Below, piece by piece: positions 28,584 through 37,803 of a stretch of 37,887 nucleotides of DNA. Positions within the stretch are counted from its first letter, which is position 1, and every line of letters begins with the position of its first letter. A model generated the notes under the pieces. The model made no database searches and had not been told where the DNA came from. It saw only the letters and a program-made list of their open reading frames with translations. The position numbers and the translations under genes are program-made. The stretch is from Caryophanales bacterium (GTDB lineage: Bacteria; Bacillota_I; Bacilli_A; Izemoplasmatales; UBA1188): positions 1 to 37,887 of the forward strand of contig JAEEXP010000011.1 in assembly GCA_016287865.1 (NCBI GenBank), read 5' to 3'.

Positions 28584-28616
28584 AAAAAATTCGCAAGATT
28601 TTTCCTGCGAATTTTA
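28584..28616. terminator. Intrinsic terminator after lipid kinase gene
   Basis: AAAAAATTCGCAAGATTTTTCCTGCGAATTTTATT: stem AATTCGCA/TGCGAATT with flanking A/T runs. Confidence 0.85.
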
Positions 28617-28620
28617 TTAT

Positions 28621-29523
28621 TTATTCTCTGTTTACAAGAAGCATAATACTTCTTCCACTATAGCCACAATATGTAGGGAATTCACATTCTCTGAATTCAC
28701 CATCATAGTCCCATAACTTTTGGTCTGATTCAATAGTGAAAATTGGTGCTTCAGCGTATTCTACTATTCCTTTCTTAATAGCCTTTTCAAGACCGAAAGC
28801 GAATAGATAACAAACATTTAAGATGCCTTTAAGTCTACCATTCTTAACAATGCATGCATAATACTTATTTGTATCCTGGGCAGTAAATGGATTAATCTTA
28901 AAACTTGCAACTTCTTTTGAGTTTGAAAAGATAATAAGTGGAGTTGTATATTTTATTCCATTAACTGTGAGGTTATATGGTTTAAAGTTTTTAAAGATAC
29001 TTTTAAGTCCATAGTAGAGATATGCAAGTCCACCCCATTTTCTTTTATCTTCTTGTGGTGTGATATATGGGATATCAGTAAAGGCACCAACACAAGCAAC
29101 ATAGATGAACTTATTCTTTCCCATGTATCCAATATCATACTTCTTAGGTTTTGAGTTCATGAGATCAACAATTCCTTTTTTAACGTTCATACGAGAGATA
29201 TTAACGTTATAACTCATATCATTTGTAGAGCCACCTGGAAGATATCCAAAGATTGGAAGTTTTGGAGCGTCAAAAGGAATTGAGTTAACGACCATATTGA
29301 AAGTTCCATCCCCACCTGAGAAGAATAGATAATCATATTCATAGCAGGCTTTACGGACGGATTCAGTTAAGTGTTCAGCTGATTTAGTTCTAATTACATC
29401 AACTGAACCATATTTCTTCTTTATTTCGTTAACTATGAAATCTAAATTCTTTTCAACTCTACCCTTACCACTTGAAGGGTTATAGATGAAAACAACTCTT
29501 TTTCCTAATTTACTTTCGTTCAA
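28621..29523 (-). CDS. Diacylglycerol/lipid kinase family protein
   Basis: VVFIYNPSSGKGRVEKNLDFI, FFSGGDGTFNMVVNSI, FGYLPGGSTNDMSYNV; C-terminal YDGE. Confidence 0.92.
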   Translation of the reverse strand: MNESKLGKRVVFIYNPSSGKGRVEKNLDFIVNEIKKKYGSVDVIRTKSAEHLTESVRKACYEYDYLFFSGGDGTFNMVVNSIPFDAPKLPIFGYLPGGSTNDMSYNVNISRMNVKKGIVDLMNSKPKKYDIGYMGKNKFIYVACVGAFTDIPYITPQEDKRKWGGLAYLYYGLKSIFKNFKPYNLTVNGIKYTTPLIIFSNSKEVASFKINPFTAQDTNKYYACIVKNGRLKGILNVCYLFAFGLEKAIKKGIVEYAEAPIFTIESDQKLWDYDGEFRECEFPTYCGYSGRSIMLLVNRE

Positions 29524-29531
29524 TTTTAAAC

Positions 29532-30956
29532 CTATAATTCAAGTAATCTAATTGTGTTAGTTTGACCGTGTTTTACACCAAATCCTGATGTTTCAACAAC
29601 GATATCGCCTTTCTTTAAACCTAAAGATTTAGCAACTTTTTTAGCAACATCATCAAAATCATCTAAAGAATCTGCATAATCAACTAGAATTGGAGTAACA
29701 CCCCAGTAGTATGAAAGTCTTTCACAAGTTCTTTCAAATGATGTGAGAGCAAAGATGTGTTCACTAGGACGATAGTGAGAGATACGTTTTGCAGTACCTC
29801 CTGTATCTGTGAAGGCAAATACTGCAGCACTCTTTTCAAGTGATAAGCAACAAGATGCGACAGAGATACCAATAGCATCGTTAATTCCTTTAGTATTGTA
29901 AGTTTGAAGTCTATCAAATCTCTTTTGATAGTTTACGATAGTTTCAATTTCTTTAATGATCTTAGCCATTGTTTCTACTGATTCAACTGGATAGTCACCT
30001 ACAGCTGATTCACCAGAAAGCATTACAGCATCAGTACCATCTAAAACTGCGTTTGCAACATCACCAGCTTCAGCTCTTGTTGGTCTTGGGCAGTGAATCA
30101 TAGATTCAAGCATATGAGTAGCAGTGATAACTGGCTTACCCATTTGGTTACATAGCTTAATGATACGTTTTTGATAAACTGGAACCATTTCAAATGGAAC
30201 TTCAACACCCATATCACCTCTTGCGACCATAATACCATCAGCGGCCTTGATAATACTTTCAATATTATCTACACCTTCTTGGTTTTCAATCTTTGCAATG
30301 ATTTCGATGTCTTTTCCACCATTATCATCTAGAATCTTTCTTATTTCTTCAACATCTGATTTACGTCTTACAAACGAACACGCAACAGCGTTAACTTCAT
30401 GGTTAATACCAAATATTAAATCATTTCTATCTTTTTCAGATACGAAAGGCATAGTGAGTATTACGCCTGGAGCGTTGATTCCTTTATTATCTGAAATGTC
30501 GCCTTCGTTTTGAACTTCTACTTCCATCTTAGTAGGTGATGAAGATAATACTTTAAGTACTACTTTTCCATCATCAACAAGAAGAGTGTCTCCACTCTTA
30601 ACGTCTAGGAATAATTCTTTTTGTCTAATAGAAAATTGTTTTTCATCGCCAATTGTATCTTCAAGATATGCTGTTAGCTTGTCACCTTTGTGTAGATGAA
30701 CTTTACCATTTTTAAATTTACCAACTCTGATTTTTGGTCCTTTAAGATCGATTAATACACCAATGTATTTACCACTAATCTTAGAGCATTTCTTAACTAA
30801 ATTGATTGCGTCTTCATGAGATTTGTCATCACCATGTGAAAAGTTAACTCTTGCGGTGTTCATACCTTTTTCAATCATTTGTAATAATACATCTTCTTTT
30901 TGAGATGCAGGTCCAAGAGTACACACAATCTTAGCGCATTTATCCATTATTCTCAT
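29532..30956 (-). CDS. pyk: Pyruvate kinase
   Basis: KIVCTLGPAS, MNTARVNFSHG, IDLKGPKIRVGKF, IIAKIENQEGVDNIESII, DGIMVARGDMGVEVPFE, TATHMLESMIHCPRPTRAEAGDVANAVLDGTDAVMLSGE. Confidence 0.98.
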   Translation of the reverse strand: MRIMDKCAKIVCTLGPASQKEDVLLQMIEKGMNTARVNFSHGDDKSHEDAINLVKKCSKISGKYIGVLIDLKGPKIRVGKFKNGKVHLHKGDKLTAYLEDTIGDEKQFSIRQKELFLDVKSGDTLLVDDGKVVLKVLSSSPTKMEVEVQNEGDISDNKGINAPGVILTMPFVSEKDRNDLIFGINHEVNAVACSFVRRKSDVEEIRKILDDNGGKDIEIIAKIENQEGVDNIESIIKAADGIMVARGDMGVEVPFEMVPVYQKRIIKLCNQMGKPVITATHMLESMIHCPRPTRAEAGDVANAVLDGTDAVMLSGESAVGDYPVESVETMAKIIKEIETIVNYQKRFDRLQTYNTKGINDAIGISVASCCLSLEKSAAVFAFTDTGGTAKRISHYRPSEHIFALTSFERTCERLSYYWGVTPILVDYADSLDDFDDVAKKVAKSLGLKKGDIVVETSGFGVKHGQTNTIRLLEL

Positions 30957-31023
30957 ATAAATACCTCACTTCTTTAATTATATCATAATTAATTATATGT
31001 AAATTAAAATAGAGACGTATTAT

Positions 31024-31809
31024 TTATAAAATATCTATTTCTTTCACAACTATTACATTTATTATACTTAGCAGTATTATTAGCAAAATAGCATGAAAAT
31101 ACCCAAAATATAGGCCTTTTTCTAAAGAACAGGATAAAGTAAACATCATTAAAACTTTCGTTATTTCGTCCATTTCTAAATCTTTAATCAATATATCCGA
31201 AACGAAAAATGTTATTATTGGGAGTACTAAAGCGAAATTTGATCTAGTGATTATGAGAATAATACTGGATAGCAATAAGTAATAAATACCCATTAAATAA
31301 ACACTAATATACTTATTTAAATCACTGAAAGGATATTTAGTATAAGGCATAATCATCTTGATTATTTCATATGATAAATATAAGAACAAATACTCTATAG
31401 TTATAAATATAATAATAGATATATATTTACTAATATAAAAGATTCTTTTTGTAGATTTATCTTTGATTAAATACTGAGAATATCTAGATTCATTACCTGT
31501 AAAATATGAGAGATTAACAAAAAGGATAAAGAATAAGAATATTACCTTAATAAAAGGATAAATAGATTCAGTATAAACCTCTAACGATTCTTCTCTATAA
31601 GTATCAATATAGATATATCCTTTAAATATTTGGGATTCAATCAATAAAAGGATTAGATATATAAGGTTTATTACACTTATCACAATTATATTTCTTTTAG
31701 ATAATAGATAATAAAGATGTGTCTTAATGAAGGCACTAAATTTCTTCAAGTATGCCTTCATTAAGTTTAAGTATCGTGAAGTCTTTTCTTTTAAATTGAT
31801 TTGTTTCAT
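31024..31809 (-). CDS. ABC-2-like multi-pass membrane protein, permease partner of adjacent ATPase
   Basis: About six hydrophobic segments. Overlaps the ABC ATPase gene by 74 bp. Confidence 0.75.
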   Translation of the reverse strand: MKQINLKEKTSRYLNLMKAYLKKFSAFIKTHLYYLLSKRNIIVISVINLIYLILLLIESQIFKGYIYIDTYREESLEVYTESIYPFIKVIFLFFILFVNLSYFTGNESRYSQYLIKDKSTKRIFYISKYISIIIFITIEYLFLYLSYEIIKMIMPYTKYPFSDLNKYISVYLMGIYYLLLSSIILIITRSNFALVLPIITFFVSDILIKDLEMDEITKVLMMFTLSCSLEKGLYFGYFHAILLIILLSIINVIVVKEIDIL

Positions 31810-32329
31810 GAGACACCACTATGACACATCTTTTATCAATCTTTATTCTTTTTATTAATTTCTTCTTAGATTCAGGGTCAAGCCCTGACAAAGGCTCATC
31901 CATAAGTAAGATTTTTGACGGAGTTATTAAAGATAAGATTACATTAATTTTCATCTTAGTTCCTTTTGAAAGTGAACCTAGTTGTTTGTTTGCTGAATCT
32001 TTAATATTAAATTCTTCTAGTTCTTTTTCTATTATCTCATCGCTGATATTCTCATAATATGACATTTCAGAGAATGTCTTAAGAAATGAATAGACACTCA
32101 TAAACGCCGGAAATATAGCTTCTTCTGGAGAGTATGAAATAGGTCCATCAACTATAATTTCTCCTTCATATTTAATTTGATTTAATATAGATTTAATTAA
32201 TGTGGATTTGCCTATTCCATTTTCTCCTTTAATTAAATAATGAGTATGATCTTTAAATGTGTAAGTTAAACCTTTTAATACCGTCCTTTTTGAATACCTT
32301 TTATATAAATTATTTATAACGATACTCAT
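31736..32329 (-). CDS. ABC transporter ATP-binding protein (short)
   Basis: Walker A IKGENGIGKSTLIKSIL; signature LGSLSKGTKMKINVILSL; Walker B KILLMDEPLSGLDPESKKKL; H-loop VIVVSHE. Confidence 0.92.
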   Translation of the reverse strand: MSIVINNLYKRYSKRTVLKGLTYTFKDHTHYLIKGENGIGKSTLIKSILNQIKYEGEIIVDGPISYSPEEAIFPAFMSVYSFLKTFSEMSYYENISDEIIEKELEEFNIKDSANKQLGSLSKGTKMKINVILSLITPSKILLMDEPLSGLDPESKKKLIKRIKIDKRCVIVVSHETNQFKRKDFTILKLNEGILEEI

Positions 32330-33269
32330 ATACTTGAGTGTTTTCCTTATCGATTTCTAAAAGTGAACTTCTAAAAGTAAATGAATCTATAACTTTTAGA
32401 TAAGAAACATTATTAATTCTATAGGTAATAAATATTCCAAGTGTATCTATACTTCTTATTCCATTTAAATATTTAAGAGGAATAAAGATACTTGAAGATT
32501 CATTCTTATTTAATAAAATATCCATTTTACTTGTCTCATTGATTGAAATAGCTTTATAAGAATAATCATTATATCTTTCTTTTAAATCATCTTTATAATT
32601 TAAAGTAACCTTTTCATAGTTTAAATAATCGAATTCATAATACTTATTCAATGTTTTAATTGATTCAATTTTAATTGGAGAATTATTATCGTTTCTAAGG
32701 GAAATATTAATTCCCACAATGGTTTCCTTATCATCCACAGTATTAAAGATGGATTCAAGAGCCATTAATTGGATATTAGAGTTATCCTCCTTAGTATTTA
32801 AATATAACTCTATATTTCCTATTCTAAATGACAAGTCTTCTCCGTTCATGTATTTAATTTTTAATTTTCCATCTTTAATAAATACTACATCATCAAAATT
32901 ATCGTAATTATCAAATGATAGATTAAAAAAGAAACCATAATATTTAGTCTTTTCATATTCAATACGTCCTGATTGTTTGATTGAATTTAGAGTCATTAAA
33001 TAGTTCTTTGTTTCATCTTCAATTGAGATACTTTTAATTGATTTTTCTTTAGTTAAAAACGAATTCTTCTTTTCAAAATATAAAGGTATTTCAATATCTT
33101 TTTCATTACTTTGAGAAACTACTGAGTATTCTTTTCTTATAGATAGTATTTTAAATGAACTATATTTAGTGAACATAATGATTGCGAATATTCCCATAAA
33201 AAGGAATAGGCCAAGCAAAGATAAACCTATGATTTTATTTCTTTTAGCATTCATAGTTAGAATCCCCAC
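32310..33269 (-). CDS. Uncharacterised membrane-anchored extracytoplasmic protein
   Basis: Single N-terminal TM (IIGLSLLGLFLFMGIFAIIMF) followed by about 290 aa of apparently beta-rich sequence. Overlaps both neighbours. Confidence 0.75.
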   Translation of the reverse strand: MGILTMNAKRNKIIGLSLLGLFLFMGIFAIIMFTKYSSFKILSIRKEYSVVSQSNEKDIEIPLYFEKKNSFLTKEKSIKSISIEDETKNYLMTLNSIKQSGRIEYEKTKYYGFFFNLSFDNYDNFDDVVFIKDGKLKIKYMNGEDLSFRIGNIELYLNTKEDNSNIQLMALESIFNTVDDKETIVGINISLRNDNNSPIKIESIKTLNKYYEFDYLNYEKVTLNYKDDLKERYNDYSYKAISINETSKMDILLNKNESSSIFIPLKYLNGIRSIDTLGIFITYRINNVSYLKVIDSFTFRSSLLEIDKENTQVYEYRYK

Positions 33270-33910
33270 ATATTAATTGAATAATATTTAGTTGTGATAA
33301 CTATATATTCAAAAGCTCCTTTTTTAAAAGGAATCCAAAAGGCGGTCTTTCTCGCAACACCTTGATAGAAATAACCTTCACCTCTCACATCAATTCTAAG
33401 TTCTGAATAAGGGGCTACTTTTAGTTTAAGTTCGTTTTCTTCAAGAGAAGTCGTAGTGGTATTTTTCTCATAGGTATATTCAAGGTGGCTTTCAAGTCCA
33501 AACTTAAATTGTTTAATAGCGGCACCTCCTGAAATCTCAAGTGATCCCTTAACCTTTCTTTTAATTACTTCTTCGTTTGATGATTTTGTTTTAAAGGTTT
33601 GAGTAATCACTTCATCAGAAGTGTTTCTTACTGAATATAGAGTTTCATCAATAAAATGGAAATGCTTACCACGATAGGTATATAAAACATCCCAACCAAA
33701 CATTTTCTTTTTAAAGTTTTTATTAATTAGAGTGTTGATTTTATCATTATTCCAATACTTAATAAATTCAACATAATCTCCATTATCAAAGGTCATACTT
33801 TGAAATGTACCATAACCATCTTCCGCTCTAGCATACATTAAATCACTAGAAAATAGGAACACAGTTAAAGAAGTTAAGGCAAACAAAAATGCGATTATTG
33901 TTTTCTTCAT
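33257..33910 (-). CDS. Uncharacterised secreted protein
   Basis: Sec signal peptide MKKTIIAFLFALTSLTVFLFSSDLMYARA-ED; beta-rich C-terminal half; AGGAGG SD upstream. Confidence 0.78.
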   Translation of the reverse strand: MKKTIIAFLFALTSLTVFLFSSDLMYARAEDGYGTFQSMTFDNGDYVEFIKYWNNDKINTLINKNFKKKMFGWDVLYTYRGKHFHFIDETLYSVRNTSDEVITQTFKTKSSNEEVIKRKVKGSLEISGGAAIKQFKFGLESHLEYTYEKNTTTTSLEENELKLKVAPYSELRIDVRGEGYFYQGVARKTAFWIPFKKGAFEYIVITTKYYSINMWGF

Positions 33911-33985
33911 TGTTAGGTCCTCCTAATAAATAGAACGCAAAAATCGCATTTTCGTATCGAATTATTTTTAAATTTTTAATAATTT

Positions 33986-35119
33986 TTAGTATTTTCTCTT
34001 TTTACCTTGGTAAAATACCTCATTTATGATGCCTCCACCATAGCATTCGCCATTAGCATCATAGAATACACAGATTTGACCAGGTGTAACATTTTTAACA
34101 TTATCATAAGTAACTGTCGCAGTATCACCATCAACTTTAACATTTACTTTATAGTCTGGAGCTCTATATCTAAACTTAGCGTAAAGTTCTACTCCTTCAG
34201 GTAGTGGATTAATTAGATTAACACTTTCAAGTGTGCATTTATCTGAAAGCATGAATGGATTATCCTCACCTTGGCCAACAATTAGTTCGTTTCTTTCTAG
34301 ATCTTTACCTATTACAAACCATGGCGAATTATCTCTATCTTTCATTCCACCAAGTCCAATTCCTTTTCTTTGGCCAATAGTGTAATTCATAAGACCATAG
34401 TGTTCACCTAATACTTCTCCATCCATTGTGACAATCTTACCTTTCTTCGCAGGAAGATAGTTTCTTAAGAATTCATTAAAGTGTCTTTCACCAATAAAGC
34501 ATATTCCAGTTGAATCTTTTTTAGTTGCGGTGATGAGGTTATTTGCTTTCGCAATCTCTCTAACTTCAGCCTTAGTCATTTCGCCAACTGGGAAGAGGGT
34601 ATCTTTTAACTGTTCATTCTTGGTTAAAGCCAAAAAGTAAGTTTGGTCTTTATTTCTATCTTTACCTTTATATAAGTGAACTCTTCCATCAATTTCTTTA
34701 GATATTGCGAAGTGTCCCATCGCGATCTTATCACAGCCAAGTTTAAAGGCATTTTCTTTAAATGATGCGAACTTGATGTATTTATTGCACATTACATCTG
34801 GGTTTGGAGTTCTTCCCTTCTTATATTCATTTAAGAAGTATGTGAATACATCATCCCAGTACTCTTTTACAAAATCAATTCTATGAACTTTAATACCTAA
34901 AGTTTTTCCTACTTCAAGAGCGTCCATATAATCTTTTTCTTGAGGACATACATCAAGGATATCATTAGGGTTGCCCAAAACATCATTATTAACTAATGAG
35001 TCCCAGTTTCTCATAAACATTCCTTCAACTTCATAGCCTTGATCAAGTAAGAGTTTAACACAGACGGATGAGTCTACTCCACCAGATAAGCCAACAATAA
35101 CTTTTTCTTTCTTTTCCAT
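33986..35119 (-). CDS. mnmA: tRNA-specific 2-thiouridylase MnmA
   Basis: VIVGLSGGVDSSVCVKLL, MFMRNWDS, GRTPNPDVMCNKYIKF, DSTGICFIGER, NYTIGQRKGIGLGG. Confidence 0.97.
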   Translation of the reverse strand: MEKKEKVIVGLSGGVDSSVCVKLLLDQGYEVEGMFMRNWDSLVNNDVLGNPNDILDVCPQEKDYMDALEVGKTLGIKVHRIDFVKEYWDDVFTYFLNEYKKGRTPNPDVMCNKYIKFASFKENAFKLGCDKIAMGHFAISKEIDGRVHLYKGKDRNKDQTYFLALTKNEQLKDTLFPVGEMTKAEVREIAKANNLITATKKDSTGICFIGERHFNEFLRNYLPAKKGKIVTMDGEVLGEHYGLMNYTIGQRKGIGLGGMKDRDNSPWFVIGKDLERNELIVGQGEDNPFMLSDKCTLESVNLINPLPEGVELYAKFRYRAPDYKVNVKVDGDTATVTYDNVKNVTPGQICVFYDANGECYGGGIINEVFYQGKKRKY

Positions 35120-35140
35120 AATAAATACCAAAAGAGAAAA

Positions 35141-35785
35141 CTACTCAGTTTTCTCCTCTTCTCTTCTTTTACTTACATATTTTTCGATAGTACCATCTTT
35201 AATTACTTTAAGTAAAATTATAATTATTTGAATTGGTACACCAATTAAGAATAATAGCCAATAATTAGGTTTTTGACCAATTATTGTGATTGATAGATAG
35301 ATTGCGGTAATCATTGTCCAACTAAAGAAGCTTGTCCAATATTCGATATGTCTTCTACCCCAAAGTACAGATATAACCATACAAATAATAAATGTGACAG
35401 GAAGTGCCCAAATGAAGCAAATCCAAGCAACATTAGCCTTTGATGGATCGTTGATGATTAAACCAACAAAGATAGCAACAGCAAGTAACCAAACAGCACT
35501 AATTGCAAGAGCAATAACAATCTTCTTATTGATAATCTTAATCTTTTCTACTTCAACCTCTTTGTTTACATCAACAGGTTTTCTTAAAAGATCATCAACA
35601 GGTACTCCATAGAAATCACTTAAATGAACAAGTGTTTCAATTGAAGGAAGTGTTTCACCAGTTTCCCATTTAGAAACTGATTTGTCTGAGTACTTAAGTA
35701 TCTCTGCGAGTTCTACTTGAGTCAATCCTCTATTCTTTCTTAATCTTACTAAATTATCCCTAAGGATTTCATACATTCCAATCAT
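35141..35785 (-). CDS. XRE-family HTH regulator with C-terminal transmembrane domain
   Basis: HTH: LRDNLVRLRKNRGLTQVELAEILKYSDKSVSKWETGETLPSIETLVHLSDFYGVPVDDLL; then about four or five TM segments. Confidence 0.9.
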   Translation of the reverse strand: MIGMYEILRDNLVRLRKNRGLTQVELAEILKYSDKSVSKWETGETLPSIETLVHLSDFYGVPVDDLLRKPVDVNKEVEVEKIKIINKKIVIALAISAVWLLAVAIFVGLIINDPSKANVAWICFIWALPVTFIICMVISVLWGRRHIEYWTSFFSWTMITAIYLSITIIGQKPNYWLLFLIGVPIQIIIILLKVIKDGTIEKYVSKRREEEKTE

Positions 35786-35792
35786 GGTTTAG

Positions 35793-35821
35793 ATTGTATC
35801 ACTTAATAGTGATAATTTCAA
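35793..35821 (-). promoter_or_regulatory. Promoter of XRE regulator gene with internal palindromic operator
   Basis: Minus strand TTGAAA-N17-TACAAT; TATCACT-N4-AGTGATA (35797..35814) fills most of the spacer. Confidence 0.7.
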
Positions 35822-35831
35822 ATATATAATC

Positions 35832-35868
35832 AAAAAAATACCTCAGTTCAATTGAACCGAGGTATTTG
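35832..35868 (-). terminator. Intrinsic terminator after SPFH gene
   Basis: Minus strand AAATACCTC-GGTTCAATTGAACT-GAGGTATTTTTTTG. Confidence 0.88.
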
Positions 35869-35884
35869 AATTCTTGTTAGTTAA

Positions 35885-36829
35885 TTACTTTTTAACTACT
35901 TCTTTTACTGCAGATGCGATAGCAGTAACGTCTTGAAGATTAGATGGAACAATAAGCTTTGTAGCTTGACCGTTAGCAACTTTTTCAAGTGCTTCAAAGC
36001 TCTTGAGTTTAAGAACAGCTTCATCAGCGCCAGCTTTCTTTAACATTTCAAGACCTTTAGATTCAGCTTCTCTTTTAGCGATAATAGCTTTAGCTTCACC
36101 TTCAGCAACTTTAATTCTAGCTTCTTTTTCAGCGTCAGCTCTTAAAATAGTAGCTTCTCTTTCACCTTCAGCTTTTAAGATTTGAGATTGTTTTTCACCT
36201 TCAGCCTTAAGGATTTGAGATTGTCTTTGACCTTCAGCGAGTAAGATTTGTTCTCTCTTTTCTCTTTCAGCTCTCATTTGACGTTCCATAGCGTCTCTAA
36301 TATCCTTTGGTGGAAGGATGTTCTTAACTTCTACTCTATTAACCTTGATTCCCCAAGGGTCAGTAGCTTCATCAAGAATAGCTCTCATCTTAGTATTGAT
36401 GATATCTCTTGAAGTTAAAGTTTCATCAAGATCAAGTTCACCGATGATATTTCTTAAAGTTGTAGCACTTAATGATTCAATAGCAGCGATTGGGTTAGCT
36501 ACACCATAAGTATATAGTTTAGGATCAGTGATTTGGAAGAAGACAATTGTATCAATTTGCATTGTTACATTATCTTTTGTGATAACTGGTTGTGGATCAA
36601 AGTCTCTAATTTGTTCCTTCATTGTAACACGACTTGCGATTCTATCAATGAATGGGAACATCATTTTAAATCCACTATCCCAAGTTGTTCTATATTTACC
36701 TAATCTTTCAATAATAAATTTTTCTGTTTGTTTTACTACTCTAACGCTTGAGAATAAGATAACTAGTAAAACAAAACCTACAATTGCGATGGCAACGATG
36801 CCACCAACACCCATTAAAATGTTGAACAT
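35885..36829 (-). CDS. SPFH/Band 7 (stomatin/prohibitin, QmcA-like) membrane protein
   Basis: N-terminal TM; VRVVKQTEKFIIERLGKYRTTWDSGFKMMFPFIDRI; REKREQILLAEGQRQSQILKAEGEKQSQILKAEGEREATILRA. Confidence 0.95.
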   Translation of the reverse strand: MFNILMGVGGIVAIAIVGFVLLVILFSSVRVVKQTEKFIIERLGKYRTTWDSGFKMMFPFIDRIASRVTMKEQIRDFDPQPVITKDNVTMQIDTIVFFQITDPKLYTYGVANPIAAIESLSATTLRNIIGELDLDETLTSRDIINTKMRAILDEATDPWGIKVNRVEVKNILPPKDIRDAMERQMRAEREKREQILLAEGQRQSQILKAEGEKQSQILKAEGEREATILRADAEKEARIKVAEGEAKAIIAKREAESKGLEMLKKAGADEAVLKLKSFEALEKVANGQATKLIVPSNLQDVTAIASAVKEVVKK

Positions 36830-36833
36830 ATTT

Positions 36834-37283
36834 CTACTCCTCCTCTTTTACGAATAATTTTACTTTTAATGTGTTTCCTTTTACATCTTCGATGATGACT
36901 TTTTGGTTTCTTTCAATTTCTTTGTCGTTATCATCTATAATTGCATTCCAAGTGATTCCGTGTAGTTTCACAGTACCCACTTCAAATGGTTTTATATTTT
37001 CTGTTACAAATGCAACCTTACCGACTAATGAGTCGACATTTGTTAGTGTATTTTTCTTCCTATTCTTAAGAAGCACAGGTCTTATTAATAATACGAAGGC
37101 AGCAGACACTAAAACAAACACGATTATTTGAAGCCATATTAATTTATCGCCTAAAAATATAGCCAAAATTAGTGATGCAAGTGATCCTACAGAAAACCAT
37201 AGTGATACGAGACCAGGAATTAGAATTTCAATAACTAAAGAAACTACAAAGATTCCAAGCCATACCCATAACATTGTTGACAT
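36834..37283 (-). CDS. NfeD family protein
   Basis: Several TM segments, then OB-fold LVGKVAFVTENIKPFEVGTVKLHGITWNAIIDDNDKEIERNQKVIIEDVKGNTLKVK. Paired with SPFH gene. Confidence 0.93.
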   Translation of the reverse strand: MSTMLWVWLGIFVVSLVIEILIPGLVSLWFSVGSLASLILAIFLGDKLIWLQIIVFVLVSAAFVLLIRPVLLKNRKKNTLTNVDSLVGKVAFVTENIKPFEVGTVKLHGITWNAIIDDNDKEIERNQKVIIEDVKGNTLKVKLFVKEEE

Positions 37284-37364
37284 GATTTATACCTCCTTTA
37301 TTATTATTTTATAATAATATATTATTGTTTGTAAATAAAAATCGCACCAGGAAGATACGATTTT

Positions 37365-37399
37365 TAATTCTACACAATTTTATAGTAATTCTACACAAT
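37365..37399. repeat. Two 14-bp direct repeats, 21-bp period
   Basis: TAATTCTACACAAT at 37365-37378 and 37386-37399. Confidence 0.85.
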
Positions 37400-37430
37400 A
37401 TTTTATAAATAAGATTATAACTAATAATAT

Positions 37431-37461
37431 AAAAAGGAAACCCCCTAAGAGTTTCCTTTGT
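37431..37461 (-). terminator. Intrinsic terminator of rnpB
   Basis: Minus strand AAAGGAAAC-TCTTAGGGG-GTTTCCTTTTT. Confidence 0.85.
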
Positions 37462-37471
37462 TTATATAAAT

Positions 37472-37803
37472 CGTATTCTATAAGCCATGTTCTGTAATAG
37501 ACAGCCATCTATCTAGTATAAATACTTCCAGGTATTCAATTCAGTTCTTGATACCCAGACTCCCCTACCAAATTTGGGTTTCTAGCTTGAGGGGTTTACC
37601 GCGTTTCATCATTAAGTATTTCTTAATGCTCGTCTCTGTGGCACTTTATGGGTAATAAGCCTTTTACATCCGTTTCCCGCCGTTACTCTTAAAGAGTACC
37701 CAGATGTATCGTTTCATCTGGCACAAACACTACATTCATCGCAGAATGTGCGAGCATGGACTTTCCTCAACAAAACTAGTTTGCCGCGTTTGTCATTAAA
37801 TAC
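37472..37803 (-). ncRNA. rnpB: RNase P RNA
   Basis: Minus strand GAGGAAAGTCCATGCTCGCAC (P4 5'), AACGGCGGGAAACGG, and 3' ACAGAACATGGCTTATAGAATACG; ends pair as P1 (GTATT/AATAC). Confidence 0.93.

Noticed and set aside
33925-33970. AAAATGCG/ATTTTTGCG partial inverted repeat after mnmA, considered as terminator or riboswitch
   Set aside because: Stem is short, imperfect and AT-rich with no T-run placement that fits; insufficient support.
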